64,000 nucleotides of DNA from Anseranas semipalmata (lineage: Eukaryota; Chordata; Aves; Anseriformes; Anseranatidae), in the NCBI GenBank assembly GCA_013399115.1, contig VXAA01001102.1, forward strand, positions 634,592 to 698,591, in the 5' to 3' direction. Position 1 is the first letter of the stretch. Each line of letters begins with the position of its first letter. The notes under the pieces are model-generated. The model had not been told where the DNA came from. It saw only the letters and a list, made by a program, of their open reading frames with translations, and did not search any database. A program made the translations under genes and the position numbers. Below, in pieces: positions 63,173-64,000 of the stretch.

Positions 63173-64000
63173 CTGAAAAAAGAAACATGTGAGGGAAGGG
63201 CAAGAATCATCTTAATTTTGAGGTCACTTAAATTCACAGGTGTTTACCCTGTCTTACATTTTTAATATTATTAATTCACAGCTTAGGAATTTAAGTTCTG
63301 GTTTGCCATTGCTAAAGTAATGGAGATAAAAAGGATATATGGCCAAGGGGACTACAGCTAGAAGTCATCTTCACTTCCTTAAATTGCAGTAGCCCACAAA
63401 GTTTCCCCATTGTCCAATGCACTATAAAATTATTGCAAGCTTTTAAGTCAGCTACACCTTACCCTTATTTCTAGAAAAGATGCAATTATGATAGTTCCAT
63501 ATTCTAAAATAATTAAAAACAAGGCAACAAAAATACAAACATTGATGTTTTCTACAGACCCTTGAGGTTTTTTTCCCCCCCAATTGAGCCGAATTAAGAG
63601 TTGTATCTACTTGTGGTAGAAATTACACAGCTGAAATCAAGCAGTGGTACCTTCTACATGCTAAAGAAGCAGAGAAGTAAAAGACAAAAGGAGGATACAG
63701 TACAAATAAATATTATCTTTCTCTGCACCTTTTCTTAGGCACATGTTCTGTCTTCTGCCTCCTCCATATACTCATTTCACTCACCACCAGTGTTAGCAAC
63801 AAAGTGACCTTTATCTACTATTACTAAAATCCTGGATACAATTCACCGAAGAGATACATACCTCTTCACCGACTGGTAACCCTTTTAAGGTTTTTCCCAG
63901 TCATCCATCCAATACAAGTCACCACAGGAAATATTTTCATTTACAAAATATTTTGTATCACCTTGCACACAACTGTTCACTAACCACTGTTTCCCCCCCC
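63173..64000. other. Sequence upstream of the TRNAU1AP-like 5' exon
   Basis: I could not identify an RRM1-coding exon (no RNP1/RNP2-like segment) or a CpG island here. It may be an intron of a longer gene continuing past the window. The window ends in a C-run. Confidence 0.5.

Overview
This is a piece of a vertebrate nuclear genome, almost certainly a bird. It has long AT-rich introns with GT-AG splicing. It also holds decayed CR1 LINE 3' ends with the sequence typical of bird CR1, and an endogenous-retrovirus LTR of a type common in bird genomes. The pair FAM8A1-NUP153 is the same neighbourhood as human 6p22 (recalled, not searched). No prokaryotic, organellar or CRISPR features were seen.

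Layout. (1) 1-6.1 kb, + strand: the last four coding exons of FAM8A1, an RDD-domain ER membrane protein of the HRD1 ubiquitin-ligase complex; its first exon lies left of the window. (2) 8.0-50.6 kb, - strand: NUP153, the FG- and zinc-finger nucleoporin of the nuclear basket. All 22 exons were placed by hand and every intron phase joins correctly. About 1,438 residues are visible; only the first dozen or so codons are lost in a 668-base assembly gap at the CpG-island promoter. (3) 51.5-56.0 kb: intergenic, nothing recognised. (4) 56.0-63.2 kb, - strand: a gene like TRNAU1AP/SECp43 (tRNA-Sec associated protein), with one clear RRM, a Tyr-rich segment and the diagnostic C-terminus. Its 5' end is uncertain and may continue beyond 64,000.

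FAM8A1 and NUP153 are convergent and their 3' ends may overlap near 8.0-8.4 kb. NUP153 and the TRNAU1AP-like gene run in the same direction. The three genes serve unrelated processes (ERAD, nuclear transport, selenocysteine tRNA), so no functional cluster is implied.

Points of most interest: the first of the four NUP153 zinc fingers has lost two zinc-binding cysteines; NUP153 carries an in-frame 24-bp tandem duplication; the TRNAU1AP-like gene appears to encode one RRM behind a Lys-rich N-terminus, with two competing reading frames in its 5' exon; a CpG-rich island with a consensus splice donor lies deep in NUP153 intron 1; and a same-sense retroviral LTR lies in NUP153 intron 12. No wholly new biological system was recognised.
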